Assembly (NCBI GenBank): GCA_002358835.1
Contig: DEPP01000113.1
Location: forward strand, 1 to 23,475
Origin: Bacteroidales bacterium UBA3389
GTDB taxonomy: Bacteria; Bacteroidota; Bacteroidia; Bacteroidales; P3
Length of the DNA: 23,475 bases
Direction of reading: 5' to 3'
Made by a program: the position numbers and the translations under genes. Below, piece by piece: positions 1-7,416 of the stretch. Position 1 is the stretch's first letter. Each line of letters starts with the position of its first letter. Under the pieces are notes generated by a model. It did no database searches. It worked only from the letters and a program-made list of their open reading frames with translations, and was not told where the DNA came from.

Positions 1-64
1 GAAAATTGTTTCTTGATTTCAGCGAAATGAATCTTGATTTCAGTAAAATGAAACAAAGAATGGC
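1..64. repeat. 21-bp phased repeat array A (edge of window)
   Basis: Three 9-bp cores start at 10, 31 and 52, exactly 21 bp apart. They are TTCTTGATT (10-18), ATCTTGATT (31-39) and AACAAAGAA (52-60). The first two are followed by TCAG. The first two are in inverted orientation and the third is forward. The array probably continues left of the window. The same core family recurs at four other places in this window. The nearest gene starts at 255. The function is unknown. Confidence 0.75.
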
Positions 65-143
65 TGAACGCTTGCAAATCTTACGTTTACAGATGCTCTG
101 AAAAATGAAAATTTTTGTTTATTGTGAAAAAAAACATTAAAGA

Positions 144-174
144 TTTGTCATATTGTTTTTTTTATATATCTTTG
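144..174 (+). promoter_or_regulatory. Bacteroidota-type promoter of the lipoprotein/DoxX operon
   Basis: A -33 element TTTG (144-147) is followed after 19 bp by TATCTTTG (167-174). This fits the primary sigma-factor consensus known for Bacteroides, TTTG-N19-21-TAnnTTTG. Transcription would start near 180-182, just where two adjacent stem-loops begin, leaving a leader of about 75 nt before the start codon at 255. This is the best promoter match in the window. The transcription start is inferred, not observed. Confidence 0.75.
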
Positions 175-180
175 CAGTGT

Positions 181-210
181 CGATTTGTGAAATCGTCGGG
201 AGAAACCCGA
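181..210 (+). promoter_or_regulatory. two contiguous stem-loops at the 5' end of the leader
   Basis: CGATTT (181-186) pairs perfectly with AAATCG (190-195) around a 3-nt loop. The very next base starts TCGGG (196-200), which pairs with CCCGA (206-210) around a 5-nt AGAAA loop. Each hairpin is 15 nt and they abut without a gap. They lie right after the predicted -7 box, so they would form the extreme 5' end of the mRNA. A role in mRNA stability is the simplest reading. There is no U-run behind them, so they do not look like a terminator. Confidence 0.55.
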
Positions 211-254
211 AAATCCTTAAATAGAGTAGGGAAGATTAAAAAACTAAAATTATC

Positions 255-482
255 ATGAAAAAAGCTTTATTTTTATTGGGCGCTGTAGCTACAATGGGAT
301 TCGTAGCTTGTAACACAATTTCAGATTGCGATTGTACTGTAGGATTTGAAGGAATCCCAGGAGTTGTTGTTGAAGTTCTTGAATACGAAGGAACTTGCGA
401 CGAAATAGCTGCAGAAGCTCTTCCAGCAGAATGGCAAGACATCGAAGAACTTGGTGGAACATTCTCTTGCGTTGAGAAGTAA
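255..482 (+). CDS. small Cys-rich lipoprotein (paralog 1)
   Basis: A 75-residue protein beginning MKKALFLLG, with a hydrophobic signal and a lipobox-like GFVAC ending at Cys19. This suggests a signal-peptidase-II-processed lipoprotein with a mature chain of only about 57 residues. The mature part has a DCDC motif soon after the lipid cysteine, a GTCDEI motif in the middle and a CVEK end, so there are several cysteines available for disulfides. It is acidic. The next gene has the same cysteine layout (DCYC, GDCSEI, CIEQ), so the two are diverged tandem paralogs. Both starts are preceded by the same ATTATC before ATGAAAAAA. I do not recognise a named family. It leads a likely operon with a DoxX/thioredoxin-like protein. 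Confidence 0.8.
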   Translation: MKKALFLLGAVATMGFVACNTISDCDCTVGFEGIPGVVVEVLEYEGTCDEIAAEALPAEWQDIEELGGTFSCVEK

Positions 483-501
483 TCTTGCTACAGAGTTAAA
501 T

Positions 502-547
502 ATAGGGATTTTTGGCTCATAGAGGTCAGATCCCTATGTTTGTTTTT
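502..547 (+). terminator. terminator- or attenuator-like hairpin between the two lipoprotein genes
   Basis: ATAGGGAT (502-509) pairs perfectly with ATCCCTAT (530-537) around a 20-nt loop that can form a further 3-bp CTC/GAG stem. A T-rich tail follows (GTTTGTTTTT, 538-547). It sits after the first lipoprotein stop (482) and before the second start (566). It could reduce transcription of the downstream genes relative to the first. The long loop makes it a weaker terminator than the one at 10189-10238. Confidence 0.45.
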
Positions 548-565
548 AATAAAATGAATATTATC

Positions 566-778
566 ATGAAAAAAATACTTTTCTTTTTAGCCGTAGGTGT
601 ATTTGCGGTTTCTTTCTTTGCTTGTTCGGATACTACGGATTGTTATTGCGAATATGGCAACGGAGAAAGCACTATGGTTAATGATTGGAACGGGGACTGC
701 TCTGAAATCAGCATAATCGAATTGACTAAAAAGGCTGCACCCAGTCAATCTCCAATGATAGGTTGTATTGAACAATAA
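566..778 (+). CDS. small Cys-rich lipoprotein (paralog 2)
   Basis: A 70-residue protein read from the ATG at 566 (MKKILFFLAV). An in-frame ATG at 512 would add 18 residues in front of the signal peptide and lies inside the hairpin region, so 566 is preferred; the context before it matches that of the first paralog. A hydrophobic signal ends in FFAC, a lipobox-like site. The mature chain keeps the paralog's cysteine pattern: DCYC, then GDCSEI, then GCIEQ at the end. It ends 9 nt before the DoxX-like gene, so the two are almost certainly co-transcribed. The function is unknown. The cysteines and the neighbour with CxC and CxxC motifs suggest, by inference only, a link to envelope thiol chemistry. 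Confidence 0.75.
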   Translation: MKKILFFLAVGVFAVSFFACSDTTDCYCEYGNGESTMVNDWNGDCSEISIIELTKKAAPSQSPMIGCIEQ

Positions 779-787
779 ACCAAGCGA

Positions 788-1708
788 ATGAAAGCCAAGA
801 GAATAATAGGAATCGTTGTAAGGATTTTTATAGGACTTGTTTTCATTGCATCGGCTCTCACGAAATACCTTTCGATAGAGGCAGTCGATATGTTTTTGTT
901 TGAACACAAGTTGTTCTCTTGGGATGTAACTCAATTCGTATCAAGATTTCTTATCGGTTTTGAGTGTTTTATCGGTTTGTCGTTGGTTTCCGGGATATGT
1001 CAAAAGCCGGTTCGTTGGCTTACGATAGGCTCTTTGTTCGCCTTTACGGTGTATGTGTTGCTCAAACCTTTGTTGTTTGATGTTTCTTCCGATAATTGTC
1101 ACTGCTTTGGCGATGTATTGGTTTTGTCGGATACGCAAACAATTGTCAAAAATGTTATTTTGTTAGCTTTGTCTTATTTTTTGTTTTGGCAAAGCGGCTT
1201 ACGAAAGAAATATGCCAAGTGGTTGCTGTTGGCATTTTTTGTTTTATCGACTGCAACCGTTTATACAATCAAACCACCTGATGTTATAGTCTATTCTTTG
1301 TATGACAAGAGTGCAAGCCTTAATATGGAAAAGTTTGGAATCTTGCTACAAGAAGAGTCGCTTGCGAATTTGGAAATCGAAAAAGGTAAAAAAGTACTTT
1401 GTCTCTATTCTACAGGTTGTAAATATTGCAAACGAACGGCTATCAAGTTAGATGTTATGATAGCAAGACATGATTTGGAAAAAGAAGATTTTGTTGTTGC
1501 GTTTTGGGGTAAAGAGAAGAATATCACGAAGTTTTACAATGAAACGCAGGTGGCTAAATTGCCGACAGCGATTGTTCCTCCCGATGTGTTTTTGTCTGCA
1601 ACCAAAGGAAAGCAACCTATTGTCGTTTTGTTAGATAACGGAAAGGTGATGGATATTTACAGATCCATTACATTGGATGAAGACAGAATAGTCGATTTTC
1701 TTAAATAG
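788..1708 (+). CDS. DoxX/MauE-like membrane protein with C-terminal thioredoxin-like domain
   Basis: A 306-residue protein in two parts. The first roughly 160 residues hold hydrophobic segments (about 6-28, 50-72, 78-98, 118-135 and 143-160) typical of a DoxX/MauE-type four-helix membrane domain. An NCHCFGD motif (Cys104, Cys106) lies in the loop where MauE-like proteins carry redox cysteines. The C-terminal part (about 165-306) reads as a thioredoxin-like fold: a strand KKVLCLYSTG leads into CKYC (Cys211-Cys214), and a KLPTAIVPP stretch resembles the cis-proline loop. This layout matches the Bacteroidota BT_3928-type DoxX family. The likely role is passing electrons or disulfides across the inner membrane to the periplasm, where the two upstream Cys-rich lipoproteins could be partners. 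The role is inferred; the fold assignment is fairly secure. Confidence 0.8.
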   Translation: MKAKRIIGIVVRIFIGLVFIASALTKYLSIEAVDMFLFEHKLFSWDVTQFVSRFLIGFECFIGLSLVSGICQKPVRWLTIGSLFAFTVYVLLKPLLFDVSSDNCHCFGDVLVLSDTQTIVKNVILLALSYFLFWQSGLRKKYAKWLLLAFFVLSTATVYTIKPPDVIVYSLYDKSASLNMEKFGILLQEESLANLEIEKGKKVLCLYSTGCKYCKRTAIKLDVMIARHDLEKEDFVVAFWGKEKNITKFYNETQVAKLPTAIVPPDVFLSATKGKQPIVVLLDNGKVMDIYRSITLDEDRIVDFLK

Positions 1709-1783
1709 TTTTTTGCTCTTACATAACATTTCCACTTCGAAAACGTTTTGTATTTTGAGCGTTTAATCAAAAAACAAACTTTT

Positions 1784-3331
1784 ATGGTGAATATACTTTG
1801 GGTCGATGATGAAATCGACTTGTTGAAACCTTATATTCTTTTTTTGGAAGCTAAAGGCTATTCGATTATTCCTGCAATAGATGGTAATGAAGCAATGGAA
1901 GCCCTTGTTGCAAAGTCGGTTGATATTGTTTTTTTGGACGAAAATATGCCGGGACTTACAGGTTTGGAAGTTCTGAATATGATAAAAAACAAATATCCTG
2001 CACTTCCTGTGATTATGATTACCAAAAGCGAAGAAGAACATATTATGGAGCAGGCAATAGGTAGTAAAATATCTGACTATCTCATAAAACCTGTAAACCC
2101 GAACCAGATATTGCTGACACTGAAAAAGCATTTGGATACAAAAAGACTTGTAAGTGAGCAATCAACAATGAACTATCAACAAGAATTTCGCCAAATCGGT
2201 CTTCGTCTTATGGAAGGCATGGATAGCAATGAGTGGATTGATATTTATAAAAAGTTGGTTTATTGGGAAATAGAGCTGTCTGATTCTAACGATGTAAGCA
2301 TATTCGAGATATTAAAGCAACAAAAGACGGAAGCCAACTTGCAATTCTCAAAATTTTACGAAAGGAACTATTTACAATGGATAAAAACGCCGGATGCAAC
2401 GACTCCTTTGATGTCACACAGATTATTGGAAGAAAAAGTTTTTCCAGCATTGAAAGAAGATAAGCCTTCATTTTTGATAATTATAGACAACTTCAGATTT
2501 GATCAATGGAAAGCTTTGCAACCTGCAATCGAAGAATATTTGAGAGTAGAACAAGAAGGTATGTACTATAGTATCATTCCGACAACTACACAGTTTGCTC
2601 GAAATGCTATTTTTGCCGGAATGATGCCTTACGACATAAAAAAGACTTATCCGAATTTGTGGTTGGATGAAGATGAAGAAGGAAATAAAAATCAAAACGA
2701 ATATCAATTCCTGCAAAAGCAACTTGCAAAGCATGGATTTGATATAAGAACGACATATCACAAAGTTTTGAATCTTACTTATGGTAAAAGGATGATTGAT
2801 AACTTGCCAAATCTGATGCAGAACAAACTAAATGTAATTGTTTATAACTTTATAGATATGCTTTCTCATGCAAGAACCGACTCGGATTTGGTTAGAGAGT
2901 TGGCAGAAGATGAAAAGGCTTATCGAGGTGTTACACAGACATGGTTTTCTCACTCTCCGTTGTTTGATGTTTTGAAGTTTTTGAGTGCAAAGGATGTAAA
3001 TATCTTCATAACTACCGATCATGGTTCGGTGAGAGTAAATAGACCTATTAAGATTAAAGCAACAAAAGAAGCCTCTGTAAATCTCCGCTACAAGGTTGGA
3101 AGATTCTTAGATTACAATGAAAAAGAGGTTTTTGCTGTAAACAAACCTGAGGATATTTTATTGCCGAGATTGAATATTTTGTCTCCATATATATTTGCCA
3201 AAGCAAACGATTTCTTTGCTTATCCAAACAATTATAACCAATATGTACAGTATTACAAAAATACATTCCAACATGGTGGGATCTCGATGGAAGAAGTATT
3301 GATACCTTTTATTCATTTGACAAAAAAATAG
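1784..3331 (+). CDS. porX: PorX, T9SS-regulating response regulator with PglZ domain
   Basis: A 515-residue protein from ATG 1784. A TTG 36 bp upstream would place residues before the receiver's first strand and is unlikely. Residues 1-120 are a receiver domain: acidic pair Asp8/Asp9, phosphoacceptor Asp52 in VFLDENMPG, Thr80 and Lys102 (LIKPVNP). After a helical linker, residues from about 215 form an alkaline-phosphatase-superfamily PglZ domain with IIIDNFRFDQW, TTTQFARNAIF, FIDMLSHAR and TTDHGSVRV, which are probable metal and nucleophile positions. In Porphyromonas gingivalis PorX works with the kinase PorY and controls the type IX secretion system. PorY is not in this window. The gene stops 5 bp before tsaE. 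The T9SS sorting-type C-terminus at the right edge of the window is consistent with a working system. Confidence 0.93.
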   Translation: MVNILWVDDEIDLLKPYILFLEAKGYSIIPAIDGNEAMEALVAKSVDIVFLDENMPGLTGLEVLNMIKNKYPALPVIMITKSEEEHIMEQAIGSKISDYLIKPVNPNQILLTLKKHLDTKRLVSEQSTMNYQQEFRQIGLRLMEGMDSNEWIDIYKKLVYWEIELSDSNDVSIFEILKQQKTEANLQFSKFYERNYLQWIKTPDATTPLMSHRLLEEKVFPALKEDKPSFLIIIDNFRFDQWKALQPAIEEYLRVEQEGMYYSIIPTTTQFARNAIFAGMMPYDIKKTYPNLWLDEDEEGNKNQNEYQFLQKQLAKHGFDIRTTYHKVLNLTYGKRMIDNLPNLMQNKLNVIVYNFIDMLSHARTDSDLVRELAEDEKAYRGVTQTWFSHSPLFDVLKFLSAKDVNIFITTDHGSVRVNRPIKIKATKEASVNLRYKVGRFLDYNEKEVFAVNKPEDILLPRLNILSPYIFAKANDFFAYPNNYNQYVQYYKNTFQHGGISMEEVLIPFIHLTKK

Positions 3332-3336
3332 TTGAT

Positions 3337-3759
3337 ATGCAAAAAACGTATAAGGTAAACGGATTGTCGGATTTGGATAATGTTGCAAAGGATATTTTGT
3401 TGCAGTGTAAGAATGATAGGGTGTTTGCGTTGGAAGGTGAGATGGGAGCGGGTAAAACAACATTTACACGAGCTCTTTGCAAAGCTTTGAATTGTGAAGA
3501 TGAAATTTGTTCTCCGACTTTTGCAATTGTAAATGTTTATTTTTCTGAAAAAGCAGGTGAGGTTTATCATTTTGATTTTTACAGATTAAATACTGTTGCG
3601 GAAGCTCAGGAAATAGGAACAGAGGAATATTTTTACAGTGGTTGCTATTGCTTTTTGGAATGGAGTGAACGAGTTGTCGATATATTGCCTGAAAGCTATG
3701 TGACTATTAAAATAGATGTTGTTGATGAAAACCAAAGATTGATAACGGTTAGTTCTTAA
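3337..3759 (+). CDS. tsaE: tRNA threonylcarbamoyladenosine biosynthesis ATPase TsaE
   Basis: A 140-residue protein with a Walker A GEMGAGKTT at residues 34-42, followed by SPTF (59-62), HFDFYRL and FLEWSE. This is the signature order of TsaE, the ATPase that works with TsaB and TsaD to make t6A at position 37 of ANN-decoding tRNAs in the cytoplasm. The length is normal for the family. It begins 5 bp after the porX stop and is presumably on the same transcript. Its last codons lie just upstream of the -7 box of the next gene. Confidence 0.93.
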   Translation: MQKTYKVNGLSDLDNVAKDILLQCKNDRVFALEGEMGAGKTTFTRALCKALNCEDEICSPTFAIVNVYFSEKAGEVYHFDFYRLNTVAEAQEIGTEEYFYSGCYCFLEWSERVVDILPESYVTIKIDVVDENQRLITVSS

Positions 3760-3767
3760 TAATTTCG

Positions 3768-3775
3768 TATCTTTG
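3768..3775 (+). promoter_or_regulatory. -7 box upstream of the glsA-like gene
   Basis: TATCTTTG matches the Bacteroidota -7 consensus TAnnTTTG exactly, followed by CA as is common in this genome. I see no good TTTG at the usual 19-21 bp upstream distance, so the -33 element is poor. Transcription would start about 3780, leaving a short leader before the ATG at 3799 and making the GTG at 3790 less likely. Confidence 0.5.
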
Positions 3776-3798
3776 CAACGGAAACAGCTGTGGATGCA

Positions 3799-4659
3799 AT
3801 GGATAATAATGAGAATCAACATATAGATAAACAGTTTATTAACTTGGAGCAATTGATTGCAAGTAAGAATAAGAAATTGCTTCGAGTTCTTCCTAAATTT
3901 GTTCTAAACAGATTTAAGAAGCTTGTTCACCTTGATGAGATTAACGATGCTGTTTATCGCTATAGAGATTGTAAAGGTGCGGCTTTTACAGATAGTGTTA
4001 TACATAAAGAATTCAATATAAAATTAGAAATAGAGAATTCGGAGAATATTCCATACGATGATAGGGCTCTTATTGTGGCTAATCACCCAATAGGAAGTAT
4101 AGATGGGATGGCTCTAATCAGTATAATGGGGCAAAAAAGATCCGATATTCTTTTTCCTGTTAATGATTTGCTTTGTGCATTGCCTGGATTGAAAGGTGTT
4201 TTTGTTCCGATTAATAAGTATGGTAAGAATTCATCTAATCATGATGTGTTGAACGATGCTTTTAAGGGTGATAGCATTGTTATGTATTTTCCTGCAGGAA
4301 CAGAATCCAAATATATAGATGGAGTATTGCAGGATTTCCCTTGGAAAAAGACATTTGTGAAAAAAGCAATCGAGTTTGAAAGAAACGTAACCCCTGTTTA
4401 TATTGAGGGAATGAATTCGAAGCGTTTTTATCGTTTTTCGAAGATTCGAAGATTCTTCGGTATCAAATTTGATTTGGAGATGATACTTCTTCCGGATGAG
4501 ATGTTTAAATACAGAAATAAAACGATAAAACTTACATTTGGTAAGCCAATTCCTTATTCTGTTTTTGACAAAAGTAAAACGCATTTGGAGTGGGCTCAAT
4601 CTGTTCGAGCACATGTTTATAAATTGAAAGATAACCCTCAAGCGGACTTTGTGCCGTGA
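3799..4659 (+). CDS. glsA: lysophospholipid-type acyltransferase, GlsA-like (glycine lipid O-acyltransferase)
   Basis: A 286-residue protein from ATG 3799; a GTG at 3790 is the alternative. It has the acyltransferase block NHPIGSIDG (His96 and Asp102, an H-x5-D spacing seen in the Bacteroidota LPLAT subgroup), VFVPIN and FPAGTES, a version of the PlsC FPEGT block. The next gene is a GNAT-type N-acyltransferase. In Bacteroides thetaiotaomicron an adjacent pair of this kind, GlsB then GlsA, makes N-acyl-glycine and then O-acylates it to the glycine lipids that help stress survival. By that analogy this enzyme would add the second acyl chain at the inner membrane. A phospholipid acyltransferase role is the alternative, but the pairing favours GlsA. 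Confidence 0.8.
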   Translation: MDNNENQHIDKQFINLEQLIASKNKKLLRVLPKFVLNRFKKLVHLDEINDAVYRYRDCKGAAFTDSVIHKEFNIKLEIENSENIPYDDRALIVANHPIGSIDGMALISIMGQKRSDILFPVNDLLCALPGLKGVFVPINKYGKNSSNHDVLNDAFKGDSIVMYFPAGTESKYIDGVLQDFPWKKTFVKKAIEFERNVTPVYIEGMNSKRFYRFSKIRRFFGIKFDLEMILLPDEMFKYRNKTIKLTFGKPIPYSVFDKSKTHLEWAQSVRAHVYKLKDNPQADFVP

Positions 4660-4675
4660 GAAATAAAATAAGTAT

Positions 4676-5617
4676 ATGGAAAATATAGTTGACCTTTCTT
4701 ATATAATACCTCCTGTAGATAAAGCTTTGATAAAAGAAGAATTGAAAAAGGCAGATTTTTTGAAAAAAACAAATTCTGCAGGTAGAGAAATATACGTTAC
4801 AAATGCACATAGGACTCCGGCGATAATGAGAGAAATCGGACGCCTTAGAGAAATAAGTTTTGCAACAAGTGGAGGAGGAAGTGGAACTGAGTGCGACATA
4901 GATCAATACGATGAAGCACCTGAGCCACATTGCTATCAACAGTTATTTGTTTGGGATCCGACAGATGAAGAAATTGTTGGAGGATATCGTTATATAATAG
5001 GGAAGGATATATATCGTCAATCGGATGGTAGTTTGTTTAGTGCTACAGCAGACTTATTTGAATTCAGTGATTCGTTTTTGGAAAGATACCTTGATAATAC
5101 CATAGAATTAGGACGTTCTTTTGTAAGACCGGATTATCAGCCAACGGTTAATCTTAGAAAAGGATTGTATTCGTTGGATAATATTTGGGATGGATTGGGA
5201 GGATTGGTGGTAAAGAATGAAGATGTAAAATATTTCTTTGGTAAAATCACGATGTATCCATCTATGAATGTGCTTGCAAGAGACTATATATTGTATTTCT
5301 ACAAGAAACATTTTCCTGATAATGAGGGATTGGTAAGACCGAAGGAGAGTATAGAGATTGAGACAGATTATAATTTGTTGGTGAAGTTGTTTAGCGGGAA
5401 AAATTACAAGGAAGACTATCAAATTTTGACTAAAAGTGTGAGAGCGTTGAACGAAAACATACCTCCGCTTGTCAATGCTTATATGAACCTATCTTCGACA
5501 ATGAAAAGTTTTGGTACTTCAATAAATAAACATTTTTCGGATGTTGAAGAAACAGGGATACTTGTTACAATAGCAGATATTTACGAAGAAAAGAAAAAAC
5601 GACACCTTACTCTATAA
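4676..5617 (+). CDS. glsB: GNAT-type acyl-ACP N-acyltransferase, GlsB-like (glycine N-acyltransferase)
   Basis: A 313-residue protein. The core belongs to the OlsB-like/Acetyltransf_5 group: REIGRLREISF, then LFVWDPTDEEIVGGYRY, an ELGRSFV motif and a GLGGLV segment, in the order usual for acyl-ACP-dependent amino-acid N-acyltransferases. In Bacteroides the homologous GlsB acylates glycine with a 3-hydroxy fatty acid as the first step of glycine lipid synthesis. The protein starts 16 bp after the glsA-like stop, so they form an operon. Older annotations often call this family putative hemolysin. The family is clear; substrate glycine is inferred from phylum and gene pairing. Confidence 0.82.
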   Translation: MENIVDLSYIIPPVDKALIKEELKKADFLKKTNSAGREIYVTNAHRTPAIMREIGRLREISFATSGGGSGTECDIDQYDEAPEPHCYQQLFVWDPTDEEIVGGYRYIIGKDIYRQSDGSLFSATADLFEFSDSFLERYLDNTIELGRSFVRPDYQPTVNLRKGLYSLDNIWDGLGGLVVKNEDVKYFFGKITMYPSMNVLARDYILYFYKKHFPDNEGLVRPKESIEIETDYNLLVKLFSGKNYKEDYQILTKSVRALNENIPPLVNAYMNLSSTMKSFGTSINKHFSDVEETGILVTIADIYEEKKKRHLTL

Positions 5618-5626
5618 TTGGGAATC

Positions 5627-6238
5627 ATGATTGTATCTTCAGCCGAGTTTGTTAAGAGTAGCCAAGAGTTGAATCAATGTCCACAACCCGATATGCCGGA
5701 GTTCGCATTTATCGGAAGGAGCAACGTAGGTAAAAGTTCGCTTATCAATATGCTTGTCGATAAAAAAGATTTGGCGAAGACGTCATCTCAACCCGGCAAA
5801 ACTCAATTGATAAATCACTTCCTTATAAATGAAGAATGGTATTTGGTTGATTTGCCTGGCTATGGCTACGCAAAAACTTCAATGGAAAATCGTAAGAAAT
5901 GGCGAAAGATGATAGAGGATTATCTGTTGAAGAGAGTGAATCTTTTGACGGTTTTCGTATTAGTTGATTCGAGGTTAGAACCGCAAAAAATCGACTTAGA
6001 ATTTATAAACTTCCTTGGAGAAAATCAGGTTCCTATCACATTGATATTTACAAAAACAGATAAGCAATCTGCAAAAAAAACAGAAGAATCTTTAGAGCGG
6101 TTCAAGGAATCTTTATCTGAATATTGGGAAGAACTACCTGAAATAATTTTAACCTCGTCTGAAAAGAGAGTTGGTAGAGATGAGGTGTTGGAAACAATAG
6201 AGAATATAATTCCGTTCTTTAATCAAGAAAACGAATGA
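5627..6238 (+). CDS. engB: ribosome biogenesis GTPase EngB (YsxC/YihA)
   Basis: A 203-residue protein from ATG 5627 (MIVSSAEFV). A TTG at 5618 adds only three residues and immediately follows the upstream stop. The G motifs are in canonical order: G1 GRSNVGKSS (30-38), a SSQPGKTQ switch, G3 DLPGYGYA, G4 TKTD and G5 SSE. EngB is a cytoplasmic GTPase needed for large ribosomal subunit assembly. Its stop overlaps the phosphofructokinase start in an ATGATG context, so translation of the two is probably coupled. Confidence 0.94.
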   Translation: MIVSSAEFVKSSQELNQCPQPDMPEFAFIGRSNVGKSSLINMLVDKKDLAKTSSQPGKTQLINHFLINEEWYLVDLPGYGYAKTSMENRKKWRKMIEDYLLKRVNLLTVFVLVDSRLEPQKIDLEFINFLGENQVPITLIFTKTDKQSAKKTEESLERFKESLSEYWEELPEIILTSSEKRVGRDEVLETIENIIPFFNQENE

Positions 6239-7332
6239 TGAAAAGGTTAATGGTCTCTACAGGAGGCGGCGATTGTCCCGGCTTAAATGCTGTAATAAGA
6301 GCAATAGTCAAGAGAGCATCTCAAGAAAAAGATTGGGAGGTTGTTGGTTGTATTGAATCGTTTAATGGAGTTCTTAGAGAGCCTACAGAGATTGTTGTTT
6401 TGGATAATGATAATGTTGCAGGCATACTTACACAAGGAGGCACAATACTTGGAACAACTAATAAAGGAGGCCCATTTGCGTATCCGATAAAAAAATCCGA
6501 TGGAACATGGGAAACGCTCGATGTTAGTGATCAAATGATTCGCAAATTACAATACTTAGGTGTCGATGCAGTTATAAATATTGGCGGCGACGGATCTCAA
6601 AGAATCTCAAAGAAACTTTATGATAAGGGTGTAAATATAATAGGCGTGCCAAAGACTATTGACAATGACCTATCGATGACAGATTTTACATTCGGTTTTC
6701 AAACAGCTGTTCAAATAGCAACAGAATCGGTGGATAAGCTTGTGACAACTGCAGCGAGCCATAACAGAGTTTTTATCTTGGAAGTAATGGGACGTGATGC
6801 AGGTTGGATAGCTCTGAATGCCGCTATCGCAGGTGGAGCAGACGTATGCATTATTCCGGAAATTCCTTACAATATAGATAAAATCAAAGCGAAGATAGAA
6901 ACCCGCTATAAAAAAGGAAGAGGCTTTTGTATCATAGTAGTAGCCGAAGGAAGTAAGAATGCAAAAGGCGAACAAGTAGGTTTCAAATCACAGGTTCCCG
7001 GAGATTTCCATTTCAAACTTGGAGGCATAGGACAAGCTCTAAAATTGGAATTGGAAGAAGCAGGAGTGGAATATGACATAAGAGTATCCGTTTTAGGACA
7101 TCTTCAACGTGGAGGAACCCCTATTGCATACGACAGAGTATTAGCCTCAGAATTTGGAGTGAAAGCTTTTGAATTAGCAATGAATGGAGAATTCGGCAAA
7201 ATGGTAGCGTATAAACACCCCGACATAATAGCCGTTACTTTTGAGCAAGCCTTGAAAGAACCGCATTTAGTTTCACCGGATAGTTTCTTGGTGCACACAG
7301 CAAGGGGCTTAAATATTGAATTTGGAGATTAA
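6235..7332 (+). CDS. pfkA: 6-phosphofructokinase (mixed-substrate group III type)
   Basis: A 365-residue protein, slightly longer than the bacterial PfkA norm of about 320. It has the N-terminal nucleotide loop TGGGDCPGLN, GGDGS (117-121), PKTIDND (139-145), MGRDAGW, VVAEGS and HLQRGGTP. These are the phosphofructokinase active-site elements for making fructose 1,6-bisphosphate in glycolysis. The residue after GGD is Gly120, as in ATP users; pyrophosphate users have Asp. However, Lys140 occupies the position that is Gly in E. coli PfkA and Lys in pyrophosphate enzymes. This Gly/Lys combination occurs in ATP-using members of the mixed-substrate group III. ATP as donor is therefore likely but not proven. 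The start overlaps engB by 4 bp, and a second ATG follows at 6238. Confidence 0.92.
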   Translation: MMKRLMVSTGGGDCPGLNAVIRAIVKRASQEKDWEVVGCIESFNGVLREPTEIVVLDNDNVAGILTQGGTILGTTNKGGPFAYPIKKSDGTWETLDVSDQMIRKLQYLGVDAVINIGGDGSQRISKKLYDKGVNIIGVPKTIDNDLSMTDFTFGFQTAVQIATESVDKLVTTAASHNRVFILEVMGRDAGWIALNAAIAGGADVCIIPEIPYNIDKIKAKIETRYKKGRGFCIIVVAEGSKNAKGEQVGFKSQVPGDFHFKLGGIGQALKLELEEAGVEYDIRVSVLGHLQRGGTPIAYDRVLASEFGVKAFELAMNGEFGKMVAYKHPDIIAVTFEQALKEPHLVSPDSFLVHTARGLNIEFGD

Positions 7333-7416
7333 AGCGAGCAAAGATTTCGACATAGTTTCGAATCATTAAAATCAAAAGTTAAGTCGCCAAATTTATTTTT
7401 TTGTTTTGAAAAATAA

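Noticed and set aside
1748..1783. Longer porX start at a TTG, adding 12 residues.
   Set aside because: The receiver domain begins naturally at MVNILWVDDE from the ATG at 1784, and the extra residues match nothing in the fold.
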